A stretch of DNA of 64,000 nucleotides from contig JBFWMF010000003.1 of the NCBI GenBank assembly GCA_050251735.1, positions 114,478-178,477 on the forward strand, given 5' to 3'. The DNA is from Desulfitobacterium sp050251735. Lineage in GTDB: Bacteria > Bacillota > Desulfitobacteriia > Desulfitobacteriales > Desulfitobacteriaceae. Of the stretch, positions 1 through 8,800 are shown piece by piece. Position 1 is the first letter of the stretch, and each line of letters opens with the position of its first letter. The translations under genes were made by a program, and so were the position numbers. The notes below the pieces were generated by a model, which had not been told where the DNA came from, did not search any database, and worked only from the letters and a program-made list of their open reading frames with translations.

Positions 1-1
1 T

Positions 2-271
2 AACCCCTTTATTGTCGCTATTGATGCTTGCCTAGGCAAGATGGACTCTGTTGGCAATATTACTCTTGCAAATGGACCGCTTAAGCCAGGTGCTGGAGTT
101 CATAAAGAGCTCCCAGCCGTTGGCGAAGTCCACTTAACCGGGATTGTTAATGTTGGTGGTTTTATGGAGTACATGGTTTTACAAAATACACGGCTCGGGC
201 TAGTCTGGAAGATGTCTGAGGCACTTAGTGATCTATTAGCTAATGCCTATATCAAGACGAGAGTTTCTTAA
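2..271 (+). CDS. yyaC: YyaC/DUF1256 family putative sporulation protein (5'-truncated)
   Basis: The reading frame is already open at base 2 and runs about 90 codons to a TAA stop, so the gene begins outside the window. The visible part starts NPFIVAIDACLGK and continues with a glycine- and valine-rich stretch (LTGIVNVGGFMEYMVLQNTR). This is the typical C-terminal half of the DUF1256/YyaC family, which is related in fold to the GPR spore protease and found in spore-formers next to the origin. It is separated from the convergent DUF4446 gene by a hairpin at 329-369. The product is probably a small cytoplasmic sporulation protein; its reaction is not established. Confidence in the family is good, in function low. 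Confidence 0.8.
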   Translation, partial: NPFIVAIDACLGKMDSVGNITLANGPLKPGAGVHKELPAVGEVHLTGIVNVGGFMEYMVLQNTRLGLVWKMSEALSDLLANAYIKTRVS

Positions 272-328
272 CCACCTCATGTTACTTCATCTTTAATTGT
301 GCATTTTAGATCTCTTTTCTAATATAAA

Positions 329-369
329 GGGAGATGATCACCTACTTTTGTCAGTAGCGATCGTCTCCC
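329..369. terminator. Hairpin between convergent genes
   Basis: An 11-bp stem (GGGAGATGATC pairing with GATCGTCTCCC, one wobble) encloses a 19-nt loop. It lies between the plus-strand yyaC and the minus-strand DUF4446 gene. The T-rich tail is better on the minus strand (TTTATATT). It probably ends the minus-strand transcript and possibly both. Confidence 0.5.
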
Positions 370-480
370 ATATTTGTTGTCTATTATATTTTAGTAGTAT
401 TAGGTCAGTATTCTTATTTAAACTAATTACTATTTACACTCATCTCACGCTCATACACATTATGCCAGTTGATGTCCAGC

Positions 481-981
481 TTATACTTTTACACTATCTT
501 TAGTCTTACTTATTGCCAACTTCTCTTCTTCTGAAAGATGGTATGTTGATTCACCTTGAACGATCGGTTTGGCGTAAACTCTTGATTCATCGCGATTGTT
601 AATCGAAGAAATGACAACACCATTCGCTTCCTGGTTGAGGAGCGCCAAGGAAAAGCTCAAATCGCTACCCATATTTTCAAAAGCACTGAAGCGGACCAAT
701 TCTGCACGATCTATGGATACCCGTAGTTTCTTTTCTGTTCGGTCTACCCTCTCCTGAATTTGTTTGATATCTGCTTTATTATCTTTTACCTCTTCGCGAT
801 ACGCTCTAAGCTCCTGATCCAAGGAGCTACCCTCTACGAAGGTTTGTAATGCGAGATATGCCTTCTGAAACTTCCTCATTTTACTATTCAACATAAGAAT
901 CCATATTAACTCAATAAGGCATAGGAACCCCACAAATGCTATAGCCCAATAGGATAGTGGCATGATTTGTTCTAAATTCAT
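481..981 (-). CDS. DUF4446 family membrane-anchored protein
   Basis: 166 aa. One N-terminal membrane segment (about residues 12-32, YWAIAFVGFLCLIELIWILM) is followed by a basic stretch, then a charged coiled-coil region (about 55-90, EVKDNKADIKQIQERVDR). A compact C-terminal domain follows, with the conserved run of the family (RFSAFENMGSDLSFSLALL, near residues 97-115). This arrangement matches DUF4446, which is often encoded next to parAB in Clostridia and Peptococcaceae. Its function is unknown. A role near the membrane in chromosome or spore biology is only suggested by gene context. It is transcribed in the same direction as the DUF554 gene upstream. Confidence 0.8.
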   Translation of the reverse strand: MNLEQIMPLSYWAIAFVGFLCLIELIWILMLNSKMRKFQKAYLALQTFVEGSSLDQELRAYREEVKDNKADIKQIQERVDRTEKKLRVSIDRAELVRFSAFENMGSDLSFSLALLNQEANGVVISSINNRDESRVYAKPIVQGESTYHLSEEEKLAISKTKDSVKV

Positions 982-1018
982 AGTCTCCCCCTCGATCCAT
1001 TCATTACCTAAATCTGTT

Positions 1019-1711
1019 CTACATTACTTGTGCAAAAAACAAAGTCAAAGGAATAGCAACAAATATTCCTGGTAATAGATTACCCACTTTAATTTCTTTA
1101 ATTTCAAGTAAAGTCAGCCCTATTCCGACAATTAGCAATCCGCCAGTTGCACTCATCTCAGCTATAACCGCTTCGGAGAGCATGCCTTGAAGGAGCCCTG
1201 CTGACACCGTTATTCCCCCTTGATATAAAAATACAGGTATCGCTGACACTAGGACCCCAATCCCCATCGATGATGCTAAAACAATAGATGAAATCCCATC
1301 GAGCATGGATTTCGCGTAGAGAATATCATGCACTCCTTTGAGACCACTTTCTAAGGCCCCCATAATGGCCATTGCCCCCACGCAAAACATGAGGCTCGAA
1401 GAAACAAATCCTTTAGTGAAATTACCTCCGGCCCCGCACTTAGAAAATTTTCTTTCTAACCACAATCCTAAGTGCTGGAGTCTCATCTCAATATCGATCC
1501 ACTCGCCAAGGATTCCACCCAAAACTAGACTTGCAATAACTACTATTGGATTTCGAGTTTCTAAAGCCATACTCAAACCGATAAGTATTACCGCTAGACC
1601 AATCCCTTGAGTTACTGTTCTCTTAATTTTCTCCGGCAAAGCCTTACCAAAGAGAATTCCTACTATTGCACCAATAATAATTGCCAATGAGTTCACAATT
1701 GTTCCGAGCAC
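1019..1711 (-). CDS. DUF554 family integral membrane protein (YqgA/YdfK type)
   Basis: 230 aa, almost entirely hydrophobic with about six to seven membrane segments and many glycines. It begins MLGTIVNSLAIIIGAIVGILFGKALP and has the family's internal pattern CVGAMAIMGALESGL near residue 110. These are features of DUF554 proteins, which are small polytopic membrane proteins of unproven, probably transport-like function. The gene lies between DUF4446 and the parS cluster and reads away from the origin. Length and start (ATG, hydrophobic N terminus intact) look normal. Confidence 0.85.
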   Translation of the reverse strand: MLGTIVNSLAIIIGAIVGILFGKALPEKIKRTVTQGIGLAVILIGLSMALETRNPIVVIASLVLGGILGEWIDIEMRLQHLGLWLERKFSKCGAGGNFTKGFVSSSLMFCVGAMAIMGALESGLKGVHDILYAKSMLDGISSIVLASSMGIGVLVSAIPVFLYQGGITVSAGLLQGMLSEAVIAEMSATGGLLIVGIGLTLLEIKEIKVGNLLPGIFVAIPLTLFFAQVM

Positions 1712-1737
1712 AAACCATCACCCTTACTGCAAAGTTC

Positions 1738-1763
1738 AACAATGTTCCACGTGGAACATTGTT
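1738..1763. promoter_or_regulatory. parS: parS site 1 (ParB centromere)
   Basis: A perfect 26-bp palindrome with core TGTTCCACGTGGAACA at 1743-1758. This differs from the classical Bacillus parS only by symmetric substitutions. ParB is encoded 350 bp away. ParB family proteins load on such sites and spread with CTP. Confidence 0.9.
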
Positions 1764-1946
1764 TCTTTCTATTTCTTTAGTAGCTTCCTTGCTTTCTGTC
1801 GCACCGTCATTTTTAGGGTATTCTCTTGAAGCATAACTCTTAGCAAGCCTTCAACTCACAGCTCCGAAATATTAACATTGTATGCTTTTGATGACTTTGT
1901 AAAATCACGAAGCGAATAACGCGTAGGCTGATCAGAATGCATCAAA

Positions 1947-1962
1947 TGTTCCACGTGGAACA
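1947..1962. promoter_or_regulatory. parS: parS site 2
   Basis: A second exact TGTTCCACGTGGAACA, in the same 395-bp gene-free stretch between the DUF554 gene and parB. I see no other feature in that stretch apart from the three parS copies. Confidence 0.9.
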
Positions 1963-2087
1963 TTCCCCATCAACAAACAATATTAGGATTATAGCCTAAG
2001 GCAGATCAAAACTCAATCATTGCTATCCAGAAAACATTAAAATGCAACGAAGCAAATTATCAAATCCATTCTGATCTGTAAAAAAAA

Positions 2088-2103
2088 TGTTCCATGTGGA
2101 ACA
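2088..2103. promoter_or_regulatory. parS: parS site 3, one-base variant
   Basis: TGTTCCATGTGGAACA, which differs from sites 1 and 2 by one central base (CATGTG for CACGTG). It lies only three bases beyond the parB stop codon. It is probably still bound, perhaps more weakly. Confidence 0.8.
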
Positions 2104-2106
2104 TTT

Positions 2107-2955
2107 TTAATCAACTCGTATATGCCATAACTCTAATAGTCGGTTAAACTCTTCTTCAGAAAAGTATTCTATCTCAATTTTCCCTCGTTCGGGTTTTCCC
2201 TTTAACTTGACTTTGGTTTGGAAGGATGATCTCAATTTATCTTCGATCTGATTAAAAACAGGAGGGACTTTCTTGGGGGGTTTAGGTGATTCTAATTGAT
2301 CCGTATACTTTAGGATTAAGTTCTCTAATTCTCTGACTGGCAAATTGTCCTTTGCGACTTTCTGTGCCAATAAAACTTGCAGCGAGGTGTCTTTAAGCCC
2401 TAATAATACTTTGGCGTGGCCGAGACTTAACTTACTTTCTTGGATCAATCTCAATATTGGCTCTGGCAACTGAATAACGCGGACTAGATTCGCAATAGTC
2501 GGTCGACCCTTGCCAACGCGTTCAGCTACTTGCTCTTGGGTCAATCCATACTCTTGAATTAGTCGAGCATAGGCCATTCCTTCTTCTACTGGTGATAGAT
2601 CAGATCTTTGGATGTTTTCAACTAAGGCCTTTTCAGCGAGCTCCTGTTCACTTCCCGATTGGATGAGGCAGGGAATTTTACTAAGTCCGGCTAGCTTTGC
2701 CGCGCGAAATCGTCTTTCCCCCGCAATAATAATATACTCATCATCTCTAGCTTGAACTAAAATAGGCTGGAGCAAGCCATGGACCTTTAAGGAAGCTGCT
2801 AGTTCTTCCAATCCCTCTTGGTCAAAGCCCTTTCGCGGTTGATCAGGATTCGGTATGATTTTTTCCAGCTCTATTTCTCTGCTATTACTTTCATTTTCCA
2901 TAGGCTCAGCACCAATTAAAGCTTCTAAGCCACGTCCCAAAGCCTTTTTAGACAC
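2107..2955 (-). CDS. parB: Chromosome-partitioning protein ParB (Spo0J)
   Basis: 282 aa DNA-binding CTPase of the chromosome segregation system. The sequence shows the CTP-binding motif GERRFRA (residues 79-85), the ENIQRSDLSPVEEG motif (113-126) and a helix-turn-helix (about 139-160, TQEQVAERVGKGRPTIANL). A C-terminal dimerisation region follows. It overlaps the upstream parA gene by 8 bp, so the two are translationally coupled. Three parS sites lie just downstream. By family knowledge it loads at parS, slides as a clamp, recruits SMC and stimulates ParA; in Bacillus it also feeds into Spo0A control. No Noc paralogue sits beside it here. Confidence 0.97.
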   Translation of the reverse strand: MSKKALGRGLEALIGAEPMENESNSREIELEKIIPNPDQPRKGFDQEGLEELAASLKVHGLLQPILVQARDDEYIIIAGERRFRAAKLAGLSKIPCLIQSGSEQELAEKALVENIQRSDLSPVEEGMAYARLIQEYGLTQEQVAERVGKGRPTIANLVRVIQLPEPILRLIQESKLSLGHAKVLLGLKDTSLQVLLAQKVAKDNLPVRELENLILKYTDQLESPKPPKKVPPVFNQIEDKLRSSFQTKVKLKGKPERGKIEIEYFSEEEFNRLLELWHIRVD

Positions 2956-3709
2956 GTTCTAATACCTCCTCCGCAAGATCCCGATAAACCTCGGCCCCAC
3001 GAGATCGTGAATCATAAAGAACAATTGGCTTTCCATGACTAGGTGCTTCTCCTAAACGAACATTTCTAGGAATAATGGTCGAGAAAACTTTCTGCTTAAA
3101 ATACTTCTTTACTTCATCAACTACCTGAATACCGAGATTTGTTCGTGCGTCGAACATAGTTAGCAATGCACCTAAAATATTTAGATTGGGGTTGAGGTTG
3201 CGTTTCACCCGGTGGATCGTATCCATAAGCAAGGTTAAGCCTTCAAGTGCATAATATTCACATTGAACCGGAATAAGTACGTCTGTAGCAGCAGTCAAAG
3301 CATTAAGGGTAAGAAGTCCTAAAGAAGGAGGGCAATCAATAAAAATGAAATCATAGTCGTCCTTTACTTTCGTCAAAGCAGAAGAAAGCTTTTCTTCTCT
3401 TTTTACTAGACCAACCAGCTCAATTTCGGCACCGGCAAGCTCAATTTTGGCAGGAGCAATCATTAAACCTGGTATTTCTGTTTTCATGATGATCTTCTCT
3501 AGAGGAACTTCATTAATAAGTACATCATAGATACTTTCCTCAAGTTTATTCTTATTTATTCCACATCCGCTTGAGGCATTTCCTTGAGGGTCTAGATCAA
3601 GAAGCAAAACCCGTTTGCCATGTTCAACAAGACATGCACTCAAGTTAACAGCTGTTGTCGTTTTAGCAACTCCACCTTTTTGATTAGCTATTGCGATTAT
3701 TCTAGCCAT
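2948..3709 (-). CDS. parA: Chromosome-partitioning ATPase ParA (Soj)
   Basis: 253 aa MinD/ParA-type ATPase. The deviant Walker A motif KGGVAKTT is at residues 11-18, the A' motif DLDPQGN at 38-44 and the Walker B-like FIDCPPSLGLL around 122-132. Length and motif order match Bacillus Soj. It dimerises on ATP, binds DNA non-specifically and is stimulated by ParB; Soj also modulates DnaA. The start ATG is preceded by GGAGG. Its stop overlaps the start of parB. A 308-bp gene-free region upstream probably carries its promoter. Confidence 0.97.
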   Translation of the reverse strand: MARIIAIANQKGGVAKTTTAVNLSACLVEHGKRVLLLDLDPQGNASSGCGINKNKLEESIYDVLINEVPLEKIIMKTEIPGLMIAPAKIELAGAEIELVGLVKREEKLSSALTKVKDDYDFIFIDCPPSLGLLTLNALTAATDVLIPVQCEYYALEGLTLLMDTIHRVKRNLNPNLNILGALLTMFDARTNLGIQVVDEVKKYFKQKVFSTIIPRNVRLGEAPSHGKPIVLYDSRSRGAEVYRDLAEEVLERV

Positions 3710-3955
3710 ACAGTAACCTCCTCTCTCAATCTATCAAGCTTACTCTTTCCTAAGAGTGTCTATCTAGAACTAAGCTATTGACTTAACCACCCTCGGAACT
3801 CACCGTCTATAGGGACGGAGAAAATAGGCGATTAGTCCTGTGTTTATACACCACCTTTTTATAGTATCAAATCATCCTCAAGAAAACTAGAGACTTTGAA
3901 CTGAAAAGGCAAGTAAAAGCATAATAATTAAAGTGTTTGTCATTCGTTTCCTAAG
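3710..3955. other. Gene-free stretch upstream of parA
   Basis: No open frame, repeat or strong palindrome stands out here apart from the rsmG terminator listed next to it. It must contain the minus-strand parAB promoter, but I could not place that confidently. Confidence 0.4.
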
Positions 3956-4010
3956 GAAAATAAAAAAGCGTCCCCAATAAACTATTGGTTCAGTTCATTG
4001 AGGACGCTTT
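3956..4010 (-). terminator. Intrinsic terminator after rsmG
   Basis: On the minus strand AAAGCGTCC(T/C) pairs with GGGGACGCTTT around a loop of about 25 nt. A T-rich tail (TTTTTTATTTT) follows. It lies just past the rsmG stop and ends the rpmH-to-rsmG gene run. Confidence 0.8.
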
Positions 4011-4017
4011 AACACTA

Positions 4018-4737
4018 TTAAATTAATGGCTTCTTTGCCGGTGTGCCCGCTTTGCGCGGGTATGCCTTAGGCGTTGGCGATATCTTCTCAATAACAACAA
4101 CGGCTCGGTGTTCTGCTTCCTCACCCAAGCTAAATCTTCGGATATCTTTTATCTCAGCACCTAATATCTCCGCAGCTTTCTTTGCCTCGGTTATTTCCTC
4201 GTCGACCTGAGGTCCCTTAGCTGCTAAGAAAACCCCTCCTTTTTTCAAAAGTGGGATTGCATATTCAAGCAATACAGGTAAGCGAGCAACAGCCCGAGAG
4301 GTCACACAATCAAAGGTCTCCCGATAAAGTGGATTTCGGGCAAAGTCTTCGGCACGGGAATGAACCGTTTCAACCTCTTGAATACTGAGCTCATCTAGGA
4401 CGGCATCCAAAAATTCCAATCGTTTAGCAAGAGAATCAACAAGATACACCTTAAGCTTCGGTAACATAATCTTAATGGGCAGGCCAGGAAACCCCGCACC
4501 TGTTCCAATATCTGCCATTTTGGTTCCTGCTACTAAGGGTAGCAGTGAAAGGGAATCCACAAAATGCTTGAGAATAATCTCTTCGGGATCCGTAATACTT
4601 GTCAGGTTTACTTTTTGATTCCACTCGACTAAACGATCTGCATAAACTGAAAACTGCTCCAGTTGATCGTCCGCTATATGAAGATTCAACCTTGCCAAGG
4701 AGAGCTGGCGAAGAAGATCTTTATGCTCAGGTTGCAT
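4018..4737 (-). CDS. rsmG: 16S rRNA (guanine-N7) methyltransferase RsmG (GidB)
   Basis: 239 aa from the chosen start. It methylates N7 of a guanine in the 530 loop of 16S rRNA using SAM. The SAM-binding motif MADIGTGAGFPG lies at about residues 74-85, preceded by the family signature EWNQKVNLTSI and HFVDSL. The frame is open 13 codons further upstream to an ATG at 4776. I prefer the ATG at 4737 because AGGAGG lies 8 nt before it and the length then equals the usual 239 aa. The gene overlaps the end of mnmG by about 11 bp, so the two are coupled. Its C terminus is rich in K/A/P, as is common. Confidence 0.93.
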   Translation of the reverse strand: MQPEHKDLLRQLSLARLNLHIADDQLEQFSVYADRLVEWNQKVNLTSITDPEEIILKHFVDSLSLLPLVAGTKMADIGTGAGFPGLPIKIMLPKLKVYLVDSLAKRLEFLDAVLDELSIQEVETVHSRAEDFARNPLYRETFDCVTSRAVARLPVLLEYAIPLLKKGGVFLAAKGPQVDEEITEAKKAAEILGAEIKDIRRFSLGEEAEHRAVVVIEKISPTPKAYPRKAGTPAKKPLI

Positions 4738-6640
4738 CAACATTTCCTCCTCTGCGACGCTGTTCCAAATAGACAAGCATAACCGAAATATCTGCCGGGG
4801 TGACTCCGGTAATTCGCGATGCTTGACCCATATTCGTCGGGGATACTTCCTTAAGTCGTTGTCTTCCTTCAGTGGATAAACCCTTGATTTGATCGTATAT
4901 TATGACCTCGGGGATCAATCGCTCTTCCATCTTGGTCAATCGTTCAATCTCCAGGAGTTGTTTTTCGATATATCCAGTGTATTTGATTTCGATACCCGCT
5001 TCTAGCAGTGCCTCTTCCTCATATTCGGCTAATTGGGGTAAGAGTTGCTTCATCTCGTTAATTGTTATTTCCGGTCTTCTCATCAGTTCTTCTGCAGTTA
5101 TCCCACCATGAACCGGGGTAGAACCGGCTGCGGCCAAGATCTCGATCAATTGTTCATTAAGAGGAGAAAAGGTCGTTCCTCTCCATAAGGCATGTATCTC
5201 AGTAAGTGAATCCTTTTTCTTCTGAAAGATCTCCCAACGCTGATCATCAACGAGCCCGATTTCTCTTCCCCGTGGTGTTAAACGAAGATCCGCATTATCT
5301 TGCCGGAGAATTAAGCGATATTCGGCCCGTGAGGTGAGAAGGCGATAAGGTTCTTTCACCCCTTTATTGACTAGGTCATCAATCAGCACACCTAAATACC
5401 CTTCCGAACGTCGCACAATAAAGGGATCCTTACCCTTGACTCGCTGAGCTGCATTAATTCCAGCCAATAAGCCTTGGGCAGCAGCTTCCTCGTAGCCTGA
5501 AGTGCCATTGAGTTGGCCCGCAGTGAACAAACCCGGTAGCTTGCGTACTTCCAAACTCAGAGAAAGCTGATGGGGCTTGACGTAATCATATTCAATGGCA
5601 TAGCCTGGACGAAGCAACATGGCCTTCTCTAATCCTGGTATACTTTGCAATATCTCATATTGAACTTCCTCAGGCATACTGGTGGATAAACCGGCGATAT
5701 AAAGCTCATCACTGTCCCAACCTTCTGGCTCGAGAAAAATCTGATGGGATGGACGATCAGCAAACCGTACTATCTTATCTTCAATGGAAGGGCAATAACG
5801 GGGGCCAATGCCTTCGATTTTTCCAGAGTAAAGAGGAGCTCGATGAAGATTTTTTTGAATGATTGCATGAGTCTCTGGTGTTGTATAGCCTAACCAACAG
5901 GGGATTTGTTTGTCTGTATCTCTTTGCCAGTACATACTTTGGGTCGGCAGAAAGGAATATCGCCAAGGGGTGCTATCCCCAGGCTGAACAGTGAATTTTG
6001 AAAAATCGACAAACCGTTTATTGATCCGTGGTGGAGTGCCGGTTTTAAATCGCCCCAGCTCCAGTCCGAGTTTAGTTAAAGCCCCAGAAAGATTTTGCGC
6101 TGTTTCCTGTCCGTTAGGTCCGCCTTCATACATGGCATCGCCAATAATAATCCGTCCACGTAAATAAGTACCACTCGTCAAGACGACCGTCTGCGCTTCG
6201 AAAAAAGCCCCCGTCCGCGTTACGACACCGCATACTTGACCATGGGCCGTTTTAATCTGCTCTACCATACCCTGAAGCAGGGTTAAATTTTCTTGTTCCA
6301 TAAGAACATTTTGCATATGAAGGTGGTATGCTTGTTTATCTGATTGTATCCGCAAAGCGTGAACAGCGGGACCTTTCCCTGTATTCAACATCCTCGCCTG
6401 AATAGAGGTTTCGTCAGCGGTGATGGCCATTTGCCCACCCAAGGCATCAATTTCCCGAACGAGATGTCCCTTAGCTGGTCCTCCTAAGGAAGGATTACAG
6501 GGCATATGAGCAATCGTGTCAATGCTTAAGGTCATCAGCAAGGTCTGGCAGCCCATGCGTGCGGAAGCCAAAGCCGCCTCGCAACCGGCATGTCCAGCCC
6601 CAACCACAATAACATCATATTTTCCAGCAAAGTACTCCAC
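4727..6640 (-). CDS. mnmG: tRNA uridine-34 carboxymethylaminomethyl synthase subunit MnmG (GidA)
   Basis: 637 aa from a GTG start. It is the FAD-binding partner of MnmE in making cmnm5U at the tRNA wobble position. The Rossmann FAD motif VVGAGHAGCEAA is near the N terminus. The family signatures GPRYCPSIEDKIVRF and GQLNGTSGYEEAAAQG, and the C-terminal GQASRITGVTPAD helix domain, are all present. An in-frame ATG exists at 6664 but would overlap mnmE. The GTG at 6640 has AGGAG 5 nt upstream and gives the usual N terminus (VEYFAGKYDVIVVG). It sits directly after mnmE and overlaps rsmG. Confidence 0.95.
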   Translation of the reverse strand: MEYFAGKYDVIVVGAGHAGCEAALASARMGCQTLLMTLSIDTIAHMPCNPSLGGPAKGHLVREIDALGGQMAITADETSIQARMLNTGKGPAVHALRIQSDKQAYHLHMQNVLMEQENLTLLQGMVEQIKTAHGQVCGVVTRTGAFFEAQTVVLTSGTYLRGRIIIGDAMYEGGPNGQETAQNLSGALTKLGLELGRFKTGTPPRINKRFVDFSKFTVQPGDSTPWRYSFLPTQSMYWQRDTDKQIPCWLGYTTPETHAIIQKNLHRAPLYSGKIEGIGPRYCPSIEDKIVRFADRPSHQIFLEPEGWDSDELYIAGLSTSMPEEVQYEILQSIPGLEKAMLLRPGYAIEYDYVKPHQLSLSLEVRKLPGLFTAGQLNGTSGYEEAAAQGLLAGINAAQRVKGKDPFIVRRSEGYLGVLIDDLVNKGVKEPYRLLTSRAEYRLILRQDNADLRLTPRGREIGLVDDQRWEIFQKKKDSLTEIHALWRGTTFSPLNEQLIEILAAAGSTPVHGGITAEELMRRPEITINEMKQLLPQLAEYEEEALLEAGIEIKYTGYIEKQLLEIERLTKMEERLIPEVIIYDQIKGLSTEGRQRLKEVSPTNMGQASRITGVTPADISVMLVYLEQRRRGGNVDAT

Positions 6641-6648
6641 TGTTTCTC

Positions 6649-8025
6649 CTACTTTCCTATACAAAATCTTGAAAAGATATCATCAAGCAAGGACTCCTGA
6701 AGAGTATCCCCCGTCATCTGCGATATTTCTTGCAGCGCTTGACGAATATCAATGGAAACGATATCCCAGGGTAACCCCTTTTGCACGGATTCCTGGCCGC
6801 TTGTTAAAGCAAGAGTTGCCCTCTCCAAAGTAGAGATTTGCCGAATATTCGAAAGTAAGGGTTCTTTAGCCCTTTCCTCGTTACCCTCATAGACACGCCT
6901 CATGATTTCCGCTTCTAATTCGGCAAAACCAATGTCTTCCTTAACTGAAAAGGGAATCCACACCCCAGGTCGAGGTTCCGCCGGTAAGGTATCCCCTGGT
7001 AGATCCACACCTTCTAGAAGATCCAGTTTATTAATCAGGACAATCGTATTCTTAGGGTATCTTTTCAGTATCTCAAGCTCGTCCCCGGTAAGTTTTTCAC
7101 CTGCCTGAACTAAGAGTAGAATAAGGTCTGCTCTTGCCATAGCCTTCCATGAGCGCTCAATGCCCAGTTTTTCTACTACATCATCGCTTTCCCTGATGCC
7201 GGCAGTATCAACTAACTGTAAAACGATACCACCCACATTCACGGATTCGCGAATTTCATCCCGAGTCGTCCCGGGAACATCGGTAACGATAGCTCTATCT
7301 TCGCCCATAAGAGCATTCAATAAGCTGGATTTACCGACATTGGGCTGCCCAACGATGACTGTTATCAATCCTTCGCGCAGAATTCTCCCGGTTCTGCTGC
7401 CATTGAACAAATCCTGAGCATGTCGAAGCCCAAGTTCAATTCTCTGAAGAAGAGCATCGCGATCCAGACTTTCTACACCGTCTTCGGGAAAATCGATACC
7501 GGCTTCAATGAAAGCGAGGGTTTCTAAGACCTGTTCGCGCAGTACCGAAATCTTCTCCGAGAGCTGACCACTCATCTGATTCAGAGCGAGATCTGCGGAA
7601 ATATCAGTTTTTGCACCAATCAAGTCCACAATAGCCTCAGCTTGAATCAAGTCGAGCTTACCGTTAAGAAAAGCACGTTTTGTAAATTCTCCAGCTTCTG
7701 CTAAACGTGCACCCTTGCGAAGACATTCTTCCATGATCCGTTCGGCCACAAATAAGCCACCATGACAATTAATTTCGTAAACATCCTCACCAGTATAGGA
7801 GCTAGGAGCTAACATTCTGCCCACAAGGACTTCATCAAGGATTTTATCTCCTCCATAAAAATGACCGATATGCAAGGTATAGTTTTTATTCTCTTGCCAG
7901 CGTTCTCTGTGACGAGGAACAAAGGTACTATCTATAATTCCTTGGGACTGAGGTCCACTCATTCTTATGATATGGATACTTCCCTCACCTAAGGCTGTCG
8001 CTAATGCAATAATCGTATCATCCAT
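6649..8025 (-). CDS. mnmE: tRNA modification GTPase MnmE (TrmE)
   Basis: 458 aa. N-terminal TrmE folate-binding domain (1-120), helical domain, and an inserted G domain with G1 GQPNVGKS (226-233), G3 DTAG (273-276) and an NKLD G4. The obligatory C-terminal FCIGK (last five residues) holds the catalytic cysteine region. It works with MnmG on tRNA wobble uridines. The gene follows jag, but a strong terminator overlaps the jag stop, so mnmE probably has its own promoter in the 86-bp gap. Its stop lies 9 bp before the preferred mnmG start. Confidence 0.97.
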   Translation of the reverse strand: MDDTIIALATALGEGSIHIIRMSGPQSQGIIDSTFVPRHRERWQENKNYTLHIGHFYGGDKILDEVLVGRMLAPSSYTGEDVYEINCHGGLFVAERIMEECLRKGARLAEAGEFTKRAFLNGKLDLIQAEAIVDLIGAKTDISADLALNQMSGQLSEKISVLREQVLETLAFIEAGIDFPEDGVESLDRDALLQRIELGLRHAQDLFNGSRTGRILREGLITVIVGQPNVGKSSLLNALMGEDRAIVTDVPGTTRDEIRESVNVGGIVLQLVDTAGIRESDDVVEKLGIERSWKAMARADLILLLVQAGEKLTGDELEILKRYPKNTIVLINKLDLLEGVDLPGDTLPAEPRPGVWIPFSVKEDIGFAELEAEIMRRVYEGNEERAKEPLLSNIRQISTLERATLALTSGQESVQKGLPWDIVSIDIRQALQEISQMTGDTLQESLLDDIFSRFCIGK

Positions 8026-8083
8026 GGGATTCGCTCCACTTCCATCCTATTTTACTGGTATTGAATTAAAATTACGACATATT

Positions 8084-8113
8084 AAAAAAAAAGAGGGGTA
8101 ACTCTCACCCCTC
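8084..8113 (-). terminator. Intrinsic terminator at the jag 3' end
   Basis: On the minus strand a 7-bp GAGGGGT/ACCCCTC hairpin is followed by nine T residues. It overlaps the last codon of jag. Confidence 0.85.
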
Positions 8114-8753
8114 AGAAATTCTCTTTGGTCCGTTTTAAAGAAATGACTACTTTACGATTGGGCTCTTCACCTTCACTAAAAGTCGAGATGTGAGTTTCTT
8201 CTTGCAATGCTGTATGAATAATCCTTCTCTCATGAGGATTCATAGGTTCGAGAACCACTCGTGTTCCTGTACGCTTTACCTTATCAGAAAGTCGCTTCGC
8301 CAAACGGACTAAAGTCTCTTCGCGCCGTTGTCGATATCCTTCCACATCCACGATAATCCGTACTTTCTCAGAAAGCTGTTTAGAAACAGCAAGATTGGTT
8401 AAGTATTGGAGAGCTTCTAGAGTATCTCCACGGCGACCAATTAATATACCGAGCTCTTCTCCAGTGATATTAACAAGCCAATGCTGACCCGTCGTCTGTG
8501 ACCAATTAAATTCAGCGTTAACTCCCATGGACTGGCATACATCCTTTAGAAAGACACTAGCTATTTCACCTGGTGAATCCTCATATGTAACCCGCACTTT
8601 CGCTTGGGTGGTTCCTAGTAAACCAAAAAGTCCTTTTTTTGTAGGCTCCTCTAGAACTTCAATCTTTACTCGATCTCGATCTACCCCTAATTCAGCGAGA
8701 CAAGCACTGATGGCCTCATCGACAGTTTTACCGGTTTTCTCAGCAAATCTCAT
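8112..8753 (-). CDS. jag: RNA-binding protein Jag/KhpB (SpoIIIJ-associated)
   Basis: 213 aa with three domains. The N-terminal Jag_N domain covers about residues 1-52 (ending KKGLFGLLG). The KH domain has the GRRG loop at 106-109. The C-terminal R3H domain contains EPMNPHERRIIH (near 168-179). Jag binds RNA and in Gram-positives is encoded directly after yidC/spoIIIJ, as here. It affects cell-wall and division functions, probably post-transcriptionally. The start ATG is preceded by GGAGGG on the minus strand. Its terminator overlaps its stop codon. Confidence 0.95.
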   Translation of the reverse strand: MRFAEKTGKTVDEAISACLAELGVDRDRVKIEVLEEPTKKGLFGLLGTTQAKVRVTYEDSPGEIASVFLKDVCQSMGVNAEFNWSQTTGQHWLVNITGEELGILIGRRGDTLEALQYLTNLAVSKQLSEKVRIIVDVEGYRQRREETLVRLAKRLSDKVKRTGTRVVLEPMNPHERRIIHTALQEETHISTFSEGEEPNRKVVISLKRTKENF

Positions 8754-8800
8754 GGATACCCTCCCTCAGTCAAGCAAACTTACCTAGGTTGCCACCAAGC

